A stretch of 64,000 nucleotides of DNA. Origin: Gloeocapsa sp. PCC 7428. GTDB lineage: Bacteria > Cyanobacteriota > Cyanobacteriia > Cyanobacteriales > Chroococcidiopsidaceae. A program made the translations under genes and the position numbers. How positions within the stretch are numbered: position 1 is the stretch's first letter; each line of letters starts with the position of its first letter. The notes under the pieces were generated by a model. The model saw only the letters and a program-made list of their open reading frames with translations, was not told the DNA's origin and searched no databases. The DNA lies in NCBI RefSeq assembly GCF_000317555.1, contig NC_019746.1:62001-126000 (forward strand), in the 5' to 3' direction. Below, piece after piece: positions 18,391-27,559 of this stretch.

Positions 18391-19335
18391 ATGGATTTAA
18401 AAAACTTAGTGCGAAGCATTGCACAAGATATTCTCGGCGAGCAAAGAATGAATGAGGAGCATTTTGAAGAGATCTACCGCCGAATTGAACATAAAATAGA
18501 CAATGAGCCACCACCACGCTTCGCATTCATTGGTGAAACTGGGGTAGGAAAATCATCCACACTTAATGCACTTTTTAACGCTGGTTGTGAAGTTAGTCAT
18601 ATTGAGGCGTGTACCCAAGTTGTGAAAGGTGTTGAAGTTGATGTTGATGAAGTAGGCGGAATGAAGGGCATATTGCTTGCGTATGATGTACCAGGATTGG
18701 GAGAAAGCCGCCTTAAGCACAGGGAACATCTGGAACTTTATGAAAAAGTTTTGAAGGAAGTAGATGTAGCATTATGGATTTTGGACGCTCAAAATAGAGC
18801 TATTGCATCAGTTCAAGAATCTTTAATAAAAATCCAGGAAATTAATCCAAACTTGTTAGAGCGAATGGTTTTTGCTTTAAATAAAGTTGATTTGGTTTAT
18901 CCAGGTGAATCAGCTTGGCATCAACTGGCTAATATTCCAAGCGAAGAGCAAGAAAAAAATATAACTGGAAGAATTCATGACGTTAAGAAAAAAATTCGAG
19001 AGGTAATTCCTCATTGGAGAGGAACGGTTATCGGATATTCAGCCAACCGGCGCTACAATTTACCACAGCTTTTTGCGGCAATGCTAGATGCTGTACCTAA
19101 AAAGCGCCAGTGGGTTGTTGCTTCTCGCAAGGCTTTAGCAGACTTTTTCGAGTTAGTTGACCCTCAACTTCTCCCACCTGAAAAGAAACAAAATCTATAT
19201 CAGTTTGAGCAACCTGCTTCTTCTAGAGTACAGAAAATATCAGATATTGTCGAAAGTATGCCAGCAGAAGAATTCACTAGGCTGGCTACAAATAAAGGTG
19301 CTTTTCTCGAATGGCTAGAATATCACAGCAAGTAA
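18391..19335 (+). CDS. Era/YfjP-like GTPase on the mobile segment
   Basis: 314 aa TRAFAC-class GTPase. G1 is GETGVGKSS (about 48-56), a Thr-containing G2 region follows (HIEACTQVVKGVEV), G3 is DVPGLGES, and G4 is NKVD (FALNKVDLVYPGE) with a later SAN (G5). The N-terminal helix (1-40) and C-terminal helices are not assigned. It resembles the YfjP/YeeP GTPases of E. coli prophages more than housekeeping Era. It is followed 35 nt later by a small partner gene, apparently a two-gene operon. ATG at 18391 has GGAG 9 nt upstream. Confidence 0.75.
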   Translation: MDLKNLVRSIAQDILGEQRMNEEHFEEIYRRIEHKIDNEPPPRFAFIGETGVGKSSTLNALFNAGCEVSHIEACTQVVKGVEVDVDEVGGMKGILLAYDVPGLGESRLKHREHLELYEKVLKEVDVALWILDAQNRAIASVQESLIKIQEINPNLLERMVFALNKVDLVYPGESAWHQLANIPSEEQEKNITGRIHDVKKKIREVIPHWRGTVIGYSANRRYNLPQLFAAMLDAVPKKRQWVVASRKALADFFELVDPQLLPPEKKQNLYQFEQPASSRVQKISDIVESMPAEEFTRLATNKGAFLEWLEYHSK

Positions 19336-19370
19336 GCTCATTACAACAAATACAACAAAGGAATCTAGTT

Positions 19371-19649
19371 ATGTCAAAATATGTCAACACGTCCGAGCAG
19401 ATACCAAAGGACGCTCTAAATAAAATCAAAGCTAGATTGATACAGCAAATTGATTCTATGTCGGAGGCAGAACTTAAAATTGCGACCAAATCAGAAGCTG
19501 ATTTGAAGTATTTTATTTCTGACTTGTTTCGCTCAATTGCTCAACTATTTGGATATACGGTAGGAGCCGTAGTTGGTATCGTAGATGAGGTTGGAAGAGG
19601 TATTAAGAGAGGTTGGAATGATGGCTTTAATGCAGGCAGAGGTAAATAG
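19371..19649 (+). CDS. small partner protein downstream of the GTPase
   Basis: 92 aa from the ATG at 19371, preceded by AAAGGAA at a good distance. An earlier ATG at 19311 would overlap the GTPase gene and is less likely. The N-terminal helix is charged (PKDALNKIKARLIQQIDSMS). A hydrophobic/amphipathic C-terminal stretch follows (IAQLFGYTVGAVVGIVDEVG), then RGIKRGWNDGFNAGRGK, which could insert in or peel on a membrane. No family recognised. Tight linkage suggests it works with the GTPase. Confidence 0.6.
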   Translation: MSKYVNTSEQIPKDALNKIKARLIQQIDSMSEAELKIATKSEADLKYFISDLFRSIAQLFGYTVGAVVGIVDEVGRGIKRGWNDGFNAGRGK

Positions 19650-19921
19650 AAAGCTTTAAATCAGACTTAAATATGTAAATTTTTGATGATGTCCTCTGGT
19701 AAGCTTAAATCTTGCAGAGGGCTGATTCTTTTATATCAGAATTTTACATCTAGTAGCGCGACTGCTGGTTCATTGTTGTTGCAAGTCAACAAAGCTAATC
19801 GAGTAGTATTTAAGCGACTTACACAACAGGCAATTCGCGATCGCGCGATTGTTTTTCCTCGCGCTCAAATGCAAATACGTGCAAAAATAACTCGTGAGAA
19901 TTGTTTCTTGGACGAGTTATC

Positions 19922-20893
19922 ATGCCGTTGCGCCTCGACTCCCTCAAACCAGAAGACCTCAAGCTCGCTTCGCCCTTACCCTTAACGCGGCATCCGGCGG
20001 CAGTATATATATCTGGTTTGGGTTCAGGCAGTCAGCGCACTATCCTTTACTCGCTCAATAAAATTGCGGCGCTACTAACTTCAGGAGAATGCGATGCTTA
20101 TACAATAGATTGGTCAAAGTTGCGCTACCACCATACGGCGGCGGTGCGAGTTGCGTTAATCAATCTCCTCGCGCCTGTAACGGCAAACAAGATGCTTTCG
20201 GCTTTGCGCCGAGTTCTTTTAGAAGCATACCGACTCAATTTGATGGCGGCAGAAGATTACAACAAAGCGGTAGATTTTGCGAATATCCCAGGTGACTCAG
20301 AGTTAAGGGGACGTTCTTTGGCAAATGCAGAAATTGCAGCGCTATTGGAGACGTGTCATGCTTCAAGTCCTATTGATATTAGAGATGCCGCAATCGTTAC
20401 TACTTTACTCGCTACAGGTTTGCGGCGGTCGGAATTGGTCAATTTAGATTTAAGCGATTTGAATCTAAGTACGGGAGAGCTTTTGGTTCGTAAAGGCAAG
20501 CGAGGTAAGAATCGCAAGGTCTATCTGCCAAGTGACGCGCTCTCCTTTGTCAAAAAATGGCTAACTGTGCGCGGCGACCAACCAGGACCGTTCTTTTGCC
20601 GAATTCGTCGCGGGGGTCACTTGCATGTCGGACGAATGCACCCCGACGCAATCTGGCGGATGTTGCGGCATCGGGCAGAGATAGCTGAACTAGAATCATT
20701 TTCTCCACACGACTTGAGGAGGACGTTTTGTTCTGACTTATTAGATGCAGGGGTAGATGTTGTCACCGTACAAAAGTTAGCGGGTCATACCAGTCCAACA
20801 ACGACTGCGAAGTACGACCGTCGAGGCGAAGAAACACTGCGCCGCGCTGTGCAGACGTTGAAGATTCCTAATTCTAGTAGAAGGAAAAAGTAG
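19922..20893 (+). CDS. tyrosine recombinase/integrase
   Basis: 323 aa from the ATG at 19922 (GGACGAG upstream; a TTG at 19901 would add seven residues). An N-terminal core-binding domain (about 20-130) precedes the catalytic domain. All catalytic positions are visible: ATGLRRSELVNLDL (Arg I), KGKRGKNRKVYLPS (Lys loop), SPHDLRRTF (HxxR), LAGHTSPTTTAKY (His and nucleophile Tyr). Likely the element's resolvase or integrase. It is followed 22 nt later by the converging RES/Xre pair. Confidence 0.9.
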   Translation: MPLRLDSLKPEDLKLASPLPLTRHPAAVYISGLGSGSQRTILYSLNKIAALLTSGECDAYTIDWSKLRYHHTAAVRVALINLLAPVTANKMLSALRRVLLEAYRLNLMAAEDYNKAVDFANIPGDSELRGRSLANAEIAALLETCHASSPIDIRDAAIVTTLLATGLRRSELVNLDLSDLNLSTGELLVRKGKRGKNRKVYLPSDALSFVKKWLTVRGDQPGPFFCRIRRGGHLHVGRMHPDAIWRMLRHRAEIAELESFSPHDLRRTFCSDLLDAGVDVVTVQKLAGHTSPTTTAKYDRRGEETLRRAVQTLKIPNSSRRKK

Positions 20894-20915
20894 CTCGCTA
20901 CTATATATTCATCAC

Positions 20916-21530
20916 TTACAGTAAGCCATAGTCGTAGTGCGTCAACACCTGAGCAAGTAGTACCGGATGTTGCTCGACCAAATTACCTAAGTTCTCTTCG
21001 CTCAAAAGCGACTTCGTTCGGTCAAAAAGTCCGCAACAGATGCGCGTATCGTCGTGACGCGAATGGTATCTCAGTCCATCAACTGCGCTCGGATGCTCCC
21101 AAATTGCCCGCGCCCACTGCCGCGCCATCAAGTACGGACCCGAAGCAATTCGCGAATCGGCTCCTAACTTTACTAAGCCACTACCCGTCAAGTCAGCTAA
21201 AATCAAGGGACGCACCGATGTAATGCGTACTAAATTCCGCGTTTGCAGTGCAGATTCTGCCACGCCCCGCGCTCCGTGTGCGCGACCAAAGCATTCGATA
21301 AAAGCAGCGTACTCGTCGGCTCCTACATACAAAATGCTGTATCCCTGCTCTGCTCCATCAAAACGACCTTTGCCGCTGCGGTCAAAAAATAGCGCACTTG
21401 AGTAACGTGCTGGGTTTAAGCGATACCAAGGACCATTACTCTCAACCACAGGTAATAAGCGGCTGCCAAAATCAGGCGGCGGTTCGGGATGCGGGGCTAA
21501 CGGCTCCTCAAGCGGCTCCTGGGGTGCCAT
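20916..21530 (-). CDS. RES-domain toxin (pair 1)
   Basis: 204 aa. RES toxins degrade NAD+ or modify targets through an ADP-ribosyltransferase-like fold. The RES signature residues are visible: YRLNPARYSSALFF (Arg), ILYVGADEYAAFIECF (Glu) and later SR (SRHDDTRICCGLFDR). It overlaps the antitoxin gene by 23 bp (21508-21530) in the same direction, consistent with a co-translated operon. Confidence 0.88.
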   Translation of the reverse strand: MAPQEPLEEPLAPHPEPPPDFGSRLLPVVESNGPWYRLNPARYSSALFFDRSGKGRFDGAEQGYSILYVGADEYAAFIECFGRAHGARGVAESALQTRNLVRITSVRPLILADLTGSGLVKLGADSRIASGPYLMARQWARAIWEHPSAVDGLRYHSRHDDTRICCGLFDRTKSLLSEENLGNLVEQHPVLLAQVLTHYDYGLL

Positions 21531-22203
21531 AACATTCTGCTGCCCAGACTACTGCATCAATGTCTCCTGCTTGCAAGCGCGCTAGCGGAGTAGCGCCATC
21601 CAAACGCACGTCACCAGTTTTTAAAAACATCAACTGAGTCCAAGGGTCGTAATCCTTGAGTGCAGCTAAGACTCGCTCTAGACCTGGTAGCACTTGCCCT
21701 GCTTGAAATTGCCAAGCTGGATACAAGTAGCCCCGCCTGCCTAACGACAACCCTAATAATTGTCCTTTTAACCGCCGCTTGTCTACTGCCTGCCGCGTGA
21801 CGTGCAGTAACTGTGCCACTTCCTCACTCTTTAGCGGTTGTCCTTCTCCAAATAGCAATTCGTGTTTAACTTGCACTCCCTTAAACCGAGCAGCTGCCAA
21901 GGGGTCAGTAGGAGCAAGTGCTTTGAGTGCTTCTGGACGCGCGAATATTTCAACCATCGTTTCAAATCCTGTTTGAGGATCGGTCAAATCGGTATCAGCA
22001 ATCTTAACTTCTCGACTGACAGCAAGCGCTGTTTCCAAAACGTATTGTAGAAACTTACTCCGTGCTGTCGATTTATTCATCTCTGACAACGCTTCCATAA
22101 GCGCTGGTTTAAGTGCTGCGGAGGAAGTAAGAACTCGTTCAACTAATTTCTGTTCTTCTGAAGTTGCTGCCTGTATCTGTTGCAATAAGGCTTTTTTGTT
22201 CAT
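21508..22203 (-). CDS. Xre/MbcA/ParS-type antitoxin (pair 1)
   Basis: 231 aa from the ATG at 22203 (a TTG at 22239 would overlap the palindrome). The HTH region is VAQLLHVTRQAVDKRRLKGQ. The C-terminal DUF2384-type toxin-binding domain reads LKDYDPWTQLMFLKTGDVRL and ARLQAGDIDAVVWAAE. The N-terminal 100 residues are extra compared with short Xre antitoxins. A perfect inverted repeat at 22239-22270, 35 nt upstream of the ATG, is its likely operator. Confidence 0.85.
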   Translation of the reverse strand: MNKKALLQQIQAATSEEQKLVERVLTSSAALKPALMEALSEMNKSTARSKFLQYVLETALAVSREVKIADTDLTDPQTGFETMVEIFARPEALKALAPTDPLAAARFKGVQVKHELLFGEGQPLKSEEVAQLLHVTRQAVDKRRLKGQLLGLSLGRRGYLYPAWQFQAGQVLPGLERVLAALKDYDPWTQLMFLKTGDVRLDGATPLARLQAGDIDAVVWAAECYGTPGAA

Positions 22204-22238
22204 TACACTTGCGCAGTTCGTTACCTTAAATTCTAGCA

Positions 22239-22270
22239 AAGTTTACCAAGTTGTGCAACTTGGTAAACTT
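22239..22270. promoter_or_regulatory. 32-bp perfect palindrome, antitoxin operator
   Basis: Perfect 15-bp arms AAGTTTACCAAGTTG (22239-22253) and CAACTTGGTAAACTT (22256-22270) around TG. It lies directly upstream of the antitoxin start, where RES/Xre pairs autoregulate. Confidence 0.8.
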
Positions 22271-22381
22271 GAAGAACTAATCAATGCTTATTACGGCACG
22301 GCTCTGCAAGCGCAGTTTTATAGCGTGAAACGCTACATACACTTTAAGCATTCTTGTACCGAATACGAAAAAGCGATCGCG

Positions 22382-23974
22382 TTAAGCACGTTGAACGCCA
22401 GGGCGATTATTCTCTACAACAAAAGAAGCGAAAGTATACACGGGCGCATCGGCGCGACTTACTGTTGTAACGATCCGTAAGTCGGTTTGCCAGCGTTTAT
22501 GATTGAGGTTGACGCGAAAGTAGCCACGGCGATCGCCATCAAAAAACTTGATGTGCGGGTTTTCGGGAATCATCGGACCATAGTACGGACCGTAAACCTG
22601 AGCATCGCCATTACTCGTCAGCGAAGGCGCGACGAACTCAGCAGCCACTGTTGGTGATTTGGGATTATTAAAGTTGAGCTTGATATCGTTGACAAACGTC
22701 GAATGCCAGTCTCCCGTAATCACGACTGGATTCGATACCTTTCGATTTACAATGCGGTTGAGAATTCGCTGGCGTGCCAAAGGATAACCATCCCAAGAAT
22801 CGTTCCAGAAGATTTTACCCGTGCCAATTTTGTGATCCAACTCTGCCATGAGCACCTGTTGGGCAATAACATTCCAACGAGTTTGGGAACGCTCTAGTCC
22901 TTTGATTAGCCAGCGCTCTTGCCGCCAACCAGTCATCGTTTTTGCAGGGTCGAGCGCTGCTTCACAACGCGGTGTTTCGCCGTCACCGCACGGTTGGTTA
23001 CTGCGATACTGGCGCGTATCGAGGATGCTGAATCTAGCTAAGTCCCCAAAGTTGAGTCGGCGGTAGAGGCGCATATTTGGTCCATTCGGTAGCGAGAAGC
23101 GCCGCAGCGGTTGGTGTTCGTAGTAGGCACGATATGCAGCTGCGCGTCGTTGTAGGAACTGTTTTACAGGGTCATTTTCTTCCGAAATCGCATCGGTATA
23201 ATCGTTATCTACTTCGTGGTCGTCCCAAGTCACAACGAACGGAAACGAAGCATGAGCCTTTTGCAGGTCTGGGTCAGTTTTGTATAAGGCATAGCGGAGG
23301 CGGTATTGTTCGAGCGTCGTTGTCTCCTGCTGATATGCTGCGGGTAACGCTACATTACGCGCGCCCCCTGTTGGGCTGATACCATACTCGTAGATGTAAT
23401 CGCCGAGATGAAAGACTAAATCTAACTCCTCTTCCGCCATGCGACGATACGCCGAGTAGTACCCGTCTTCCCACTTTTGGCAAGTGCAGAAGGCAAAGTT
23501 AAGGTAATTGACGCGATCGCCACGCGCTGGTGCGGTCTTAGTACGACCAATCGGGCTATACTCGTTGCCTACTTTGAATTGATAAAAATACTCTCTTGCA
23601 GGTCGCAAACCGCGAACGTCAACGTGAACTGAATGCGCGAGTTCGGGAGTAGCGATCGCCGTGCCGACTTTGACAACGTGCCGCATATTTTCATCCGTTG
23701 CTACTTCCCACCGCACTGATACATTGTGCTGTGGCATTCCACCACCGGATAGCGGTTGAGGAGCTAATCGCGTCCAGAGTACAACACCATCCGGCAATGG
23801 ATCGCCCGAGGCTATCCCTAGTTGAAAAGGATAGTCAGATAATCGCGGTCGGGCAACGACATAACTCGACCACTGACTTGCGAGTGCTAAGCCAGTTAAG
23901 GTTCCTGCACCAACGAGCAAACTTCTGCGCTTGACCTTACTCGCCAGTAAGCGCTCAAAATCGTAGCGTCCCAT
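22382..23974 (-). CDS. phoD: alkaline phosphatase PhoD
   Basis: 530 aa from the ATG at 23974, preceded by GAGGAGTGGT, a strong ribosome site; an earlier in-frame ATG at 24043 lacks one. PhoD is an exported Ca/Fe-dependent phosphodiesterase/phosphatase. The Tat signal is VKRRSLLVGAGTLTGLALA. Metal and active-site motifs include CTCQKWEDGYYSAYRRMAEE, LVFHLGDYIYEYG, VTWDDHEVDNDYTD and ITGDWHSTFVND. A three-repeat Pho box lies about 70 bp upstream. Confidence 0.93.
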   Translation of the reverse strand: MGRYDFERLLASKVKRRSLLVGAGTLTGLALASQWSSYVVARPRLSDYPFQLGIASGDPLPDGVVLWTRLAPQPLSGGGMPQHNVSVRWEVATDENMRHVVKVGTAIATPELAHSVHVDVRGLRPAREYFYQFKVGNEYSPIGRTKTAPARGDRVNYLNFAFCTCQKWEDGYYSAYRRMAEEELDLVFHLGDYIYEYGISPTGGARNVALPAAYQQETTTLEQYRLRYALYKTDPDLQKAHASFPFVVTWDDHEVDNDYTDAISEENDPVKQFLQRRAAAYRAYYEHQPLRRFSLPNGPNMRLYRRLNFGDLARFSILDTRQYRSNQPCGDGETPRCEAALDPAKTMTGWRQERWLIKGLERSQTRWNVIAQQVLMAELDHKIGTGKIFWNDSWDGYPLARQRILNRIVNRKVSNPVVITGDWHSTFVNDIKLNFNNPKSPTVAAEFVAPSLTSNGDAQVYGPYYGPMIPENPHIKFFDGDRRGYFRVNLNHKRWQTDLRIVTTVSRADAPVYTFASFVVENNRPGVQRA

Positions 23975-24043
23975 ACCACTCCTCACAAGGGATTTAAAGA
24001 AGTAAACACACTCCTGTTCCACTAGAAGCAAAATAGCAATCAA

Positions 24044-24073
24044 GTGTTAACTACTTGTCAAGGTAGCGTTAAG
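24044..24073 (-). promoter_or_regulatory. Pho box upstream of phoD
   Basis: On the minus strand: CTTAACGC, TAC, CTTGACAA, GTA, GTTAACAC, i.e. three 8-bp repeats separated by 3 bp (11-bp period). This is the form recognised by cyanobacterial PhoB/SphR. It sits 70-99 bp upstream of the phoD ATG. Confidence 0.85.
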
Positions 24074-24271
24074 GAAAAATCTAGAAGCGAGTGCAGTCGT
24101 CTGAAGCCGAGATACTACTTAAAGATGCTCTGAGTCATGTACTTTTTAATGCTATGTAAAATCAGATAAAAGTGTGAGAGCGATCGCCTTGTATATTAAG
24201 TAGAACACGCTGAATACTACACCCTTTCAGTGCAACGCGAACGCGAGTGATTAACAGATAAATTGGAAACG

Positions 24272-25510
24272 ATGACACGCTTAAATTTCCAACTAAGTAG
24301 AAAGCGTCGGCGGCAAATTCCTCAGTGTTGGCAACGAATGTTCGTAATATGCATTTTATTATGGCTAGTGTTATCACTTTGGCTTTCCCCAGTCGTTTCA
24401 CCAGGTAAACTCAGTACGCAAGAACTACGGGGAGTGTGGATGACTAATCTTGGTGCAGCGCTAATGTACTACACAACCCGTATGGATGAAGCTGTGGCAC
24501 ATATTGCTGAGCATCGCCTCAATACAATTTATCCAGCAGTGTGGAATCGGGGTTATACGCTTCATCCTAGTGAAATTGCTTTACAAGCGGGAGGTAGGAA
24601 GCGCGATCCACTCACCTCACTACCACTGCTACCTGTTCAAGACTCGCTCGCAGGGTTAGTTTATCAGGCACGCCGTCAACATTTGCGGCTAATTCCCTGG
24701 TTTGAGTATGGTTTAATGCTGCCTACCAAATCGCCAATTGCTCGAAAGCACCCAAATTGGTTAACTAATACTCAGTCTGGTAGCCAAGGTAGCGGCTGGC
24801 TCAATCCCTTCCATCCGCAAGTGCAGCAATTGCTTGTGGATTTGATTGTAGAGGTCGTGCAACGCTATCCGGTTGACGGCATTCAGCTTGATGACCACTT
24901 CGGTTTACCAATTGAATTTGGCTACGACTCCTACACTACTAAGCTTTATCAAAGCGACCACAATGGTGCAATTCCCCCTAGTAATCCTGCCGAGCCAGAG
25001 TGGATAGCTTGGAGAGCAGAACGGCTGACGCAACTCATGATGAAAATTACCAATGCGGTTAAAACTGCACGCCCAGAAGCAATCGTGTGTTTATCACCTC
25101 ATCCACCTAGCTTCGCCTATCAAAAATACTTGCAAGACTGGACGCGCTGGGTAGAGTTAGGGTTAGTCGATGAAGTCATCGTACAAGTTTATCGGCAAGA
25201 TTTAGCTGCTTTGAAGGCAGAATTGAGTAACAATAAAATTCGTTCTTTGTTGCATCAAAGCGTACCAATTAGCGTTGGTCTTTACACTGGACCCGTCTTA
25301 GCTGCTAAGCAGATTCAAAACCTTGCTCATGAAGTCGAGGTAGTGCGTGCCGCAGGCTACAAGGGCGTGTCGTTTTTTTGCTGGGAAACCACTTTTTGGC
25401 TATTCAAGCGCAGCCCAGAGAAGCAAGTTAGACAGACATTTCTCAAACTGTTTCCCGCAGCAAGCGAGGCATCATTTAGGAGGAAACAACCAGATAAAAT
25501 AGTGAGTTGA
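24272..25510 (+). CDS. GHL10/DUF187 family glycosyl hydrolase-like protein
   Basis: 412 aa from the ATG at 24272 (a TTG at 24263 is 9 nt earlier). An N-terminal membrane anchor or signal (FVICILLWLVLSLWLSPVVS) follows a basic start. The catalytic TIM-barrel-like domain begins LRGVWMTNLGAALMYYTTRM. It contains LIPWFEYGLMLP, YPVDGIQLDDHFGLP and CLSPHPPSFAYQKY, typical of family-10-like GHL proteins of cyanobacteria. Exported or membrane-anchored glycan role likely; substrate unknown. It is divergent from phoD. Confidence 0.8.
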   Translation: MTRLNFQLSRKRRRQIPQCWQRMFVICILLWLVLSLWLSPVVSPGKLSTQELRGVWMTNLGAALMYYTTRMDEAVAHIAEHRLNTIYPAVWNRGYTLHPSEIALQAGGRKRDPLTSLPLLPVQDSLAGLVYQARRQHLRLIPWFEYGLMLPTKSPIARKHPNWLTNTQSGSQGSGWLNPFHPQVQQLLVDLIVEVVQRYPVDGIQLDDHFGLPIEFGYDSYTTKLYQSDHNGAIPPSNPAEPEWIAWRAERLTQLMMKITNAVKTARPEAIVCLSPHPPSFAYQKYLQDWTRWVELGLVDEVIVQVYRQDLAALKAELSNNKIRSLLHQSVPISVGLYTGPVLAAKQIQNLAHEVEVVRAAGYKGVSFFCWETTFWLFKRSPEKQVRQTFLKLFPAASEASFRRKQPDKIVS

Positions 25511-25768
25511 GTTGAAAGCGATCGCGCTCATTTACGCTCCATAAATTACTTCCACTGCATCATCAATCCACCCGTGCCGTATAATTTCACTATTACCCAA
25601 TTGCGAATAGGATCGCATCAGTAACCGTCTAGCAACCATCTTGCAGAAAGATGAGATACTTTGTGTAGGTATTTCATTCTTACTTATCCATCGTAAAGCT
25701 TGTTAATCGCCTTGTCTCCGAGTAGTTATGTAGTTCTCAGTACACTGTTTTAGCCAGTGAGAAGTGAA

Positions 25769-27550
25769 TCAACGCGATCGCCAAGCTTGAGTTCGTTGCT
25801 GTACGCCACGAGTTAAAAACCAATAAAGAATACGGACTCCGATACTCGTAAAGACAATCAAAGTTGCCATTGCTGCGGCTGCTGCGGTATCTCCTGCATC
25901 GTCCATATTGACAATTGCGACTGCTGCTACTGGTAACGTGGGAGGATAGAGAAACACGATCGCAGAAATAGTAATCATGGCATTGACAAAGAAGTAAATG
26001 CCAATTTCCAAGATTGCTGGTAGTGAAAGTGGTGCTGTGACGCGCCAAAACGTCCGATAAAATGGGACGGACATTGAAGCAGAAACCGACTCAAACTCTG
26101 GATCGATCTGCTTAAGCGCAGTATTAGCAGTCAGAAAACATACTGTGTAGAAGTGAATAATGTTACATAAAACCAGAATCCCCATTGTGCCATAGAGCCA
26201 ATTGAAAGGATTGACTAAAAGATACTCTTCAATAAAAGGAATATTCCAATAAGGAGAGTTGAAGAAAAAGACGTAAGCAAGACCTAAAACTAGACCAGGT
26301 AAAGCTAAAGGAATTGTAGACAAAAAGTAGTTGATACTGCGTAACCAATTTAATCCTTTACCTTTTTCTACAAGATAAGCACTAACAAACACAGCAACTG
26401 TACCAAACACTGCTGTATAGAATGACATCCGAATGCTATTCCAGTAAGCCGCATAGCCGCCGCCACCTACAGAACTGAAGTCGTAGTGCTGCAAACTTAG
26501 ATTGAAATTATAAGGCCAAACTTGAATGGCAGAAGCAAAAACAATTGTTAGCAGAACAATAATCGCAAATAGTGCTACTAAAATGCAAAAGGCAAATCCT
26601 AGCCAATCGACAAGAGGATTAAACTTAGGTTGAAGAGGGACTGCTTTAGCGCTAACTAATGCATTCTGTCGCCGCTGGATAATTTGATTAAGCACGAAAG
26701 CAACAACAGTTGGTACGAGTAAAAATACACTAATAGTTGCTCCCATCGAGAAGTTTTGCTGACCGATGACTTGCTTATAAATATCTGTTGCTAGCACGTT
26801 ATAGTTACCACCGACTACTTTAGGTACGCCGAAGTCTGTAAAAGCTAACGTGAAACACACAAAAATAGCACTAACTAAGCCGTATTTGACACTAGGAAGT
26901 GTCACCCTTAAAAATGTCCGCAGGGCAGAACTACCTAAAACCTCAGATGCTTCATACAATCGAGCATCAGTCAAGCTTAACGCAGTGACGAGAATAACCA
27001 GCGCTTGCGGAAAACAGTAAAGTACTTCTCCAATAATGATGCCATTAGCACCATAAATTCCAATATTCCAACCAGGAAGTAAACCAAATAAACCTGTGGT
27101 GATAATTCCTTGATTGCCAAAGAGGTAAATCAATCCGATCGCATGAGCAAGTGGCGGAATGTATAGCGGTAACATCCCCAAAATACGAAAAATATTTTTT
27201 CCTGGCATCGCTGTGCGGGTCAGCGCATAAGCATAGATAAATGCCAGAACAACAGAGATAATGGTACTAGCGATCGCTACATACAAACTATTAAGCAAAG
27301 AAGCCGCTAATGCTGGAGTTGTTAAGTAGGTGACGTAATTTGCTACACCAACCCAGTCACCATCTGTACTCTGAAAACTGCGCACCAGCATTGGGTAAAG
27401 TGGCAAAACAACCCCAACCAAAAGCCAAAGCGTTCCCAAAATCAGCAGCACTCGCATCAGCCAGTCTTCTGCGGTAACTATCTGCTGGCGTCTAGAGAAA
27501 TATTGCCTAAGCGTTGTACGGAATGTTCTTTGCGGCGTGGAAGATGTCAT
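25769..27550 (-). CDS. 2-aminoethylphosphonate-type ABC permease (fused)
   Basis: 593 aa with two BPD-type permease halves, about 12 hydrophobic segments in all. EAA-loop-like motifs occur near [20 protein letters not shown] and [20 protein letters not shown]. This fused form is characteristic of the putative 2-aminoethylphosphonate importer (PhnV-type). It lies 9 nt downstream of the ATPase gene; the binding protein is next. The cluster also carries PhnM, HAD and HpnW-like genes, and a PhnF regulator. Confidence 0.88.
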   Translation of the reverse strand: MTSSTPQRTFRTTLRQYFSRRQQIVTAEDWLMRVLLILGTLWLLVGVVLPLYPMLVRSFQSTDGDWVGVANYVTYLTTPALAASLLNSLYVAIASTIISVVLAFIYAYALTRTAMPGKNIFRILGMLPLYIPPLAHAIGLIYLFGNQGIITTGLFGLLPGWNIGIYGANGIIIGEVLYCFPQALVILVTALSLTDARLYEASEVLGSSALRTFLRVTLPSVKYGLVSAIFVCFTLAFTDFGVPKVVGGNYNVLATDIYKQVIGQQNFSMGATISVFLLVPTVVAFVLNQIIQRRQNALVSAKAVPLQPKFNPLVDWLGFAFCILVALFAIIVLLTIVFASAIQVWPYNFNLSLQHYDFSSVGGGGYAAYWNSIRMSFYTAVFGTVAVFVSAYLVEKGKGLNWLRSINYFLSTIPLALPGLVLGLAYVFFFNSPYWNIPFIEEYLLVNPFNWLYGTMGILVLCNIIHFYTVCFLTANTALKQIDPEFESVSASMSVPFYRTFWRVTAPLSLPAILEIGIYFFVNAMITISAIVFLYPPTLPVAAVAIVNMDDAGDTAAAAAMATLIVFTSIGVRILYWFLTRGVQQRTQAWRSR

Positions 27551-27559
27551 ATAGTAGTG

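Noticed and set aside
19683-19985. Frame of about 100 codons before the recombinase
   Set aside because: Overlaps the recombinase start in another frame, low-complexity, no supporting motif.
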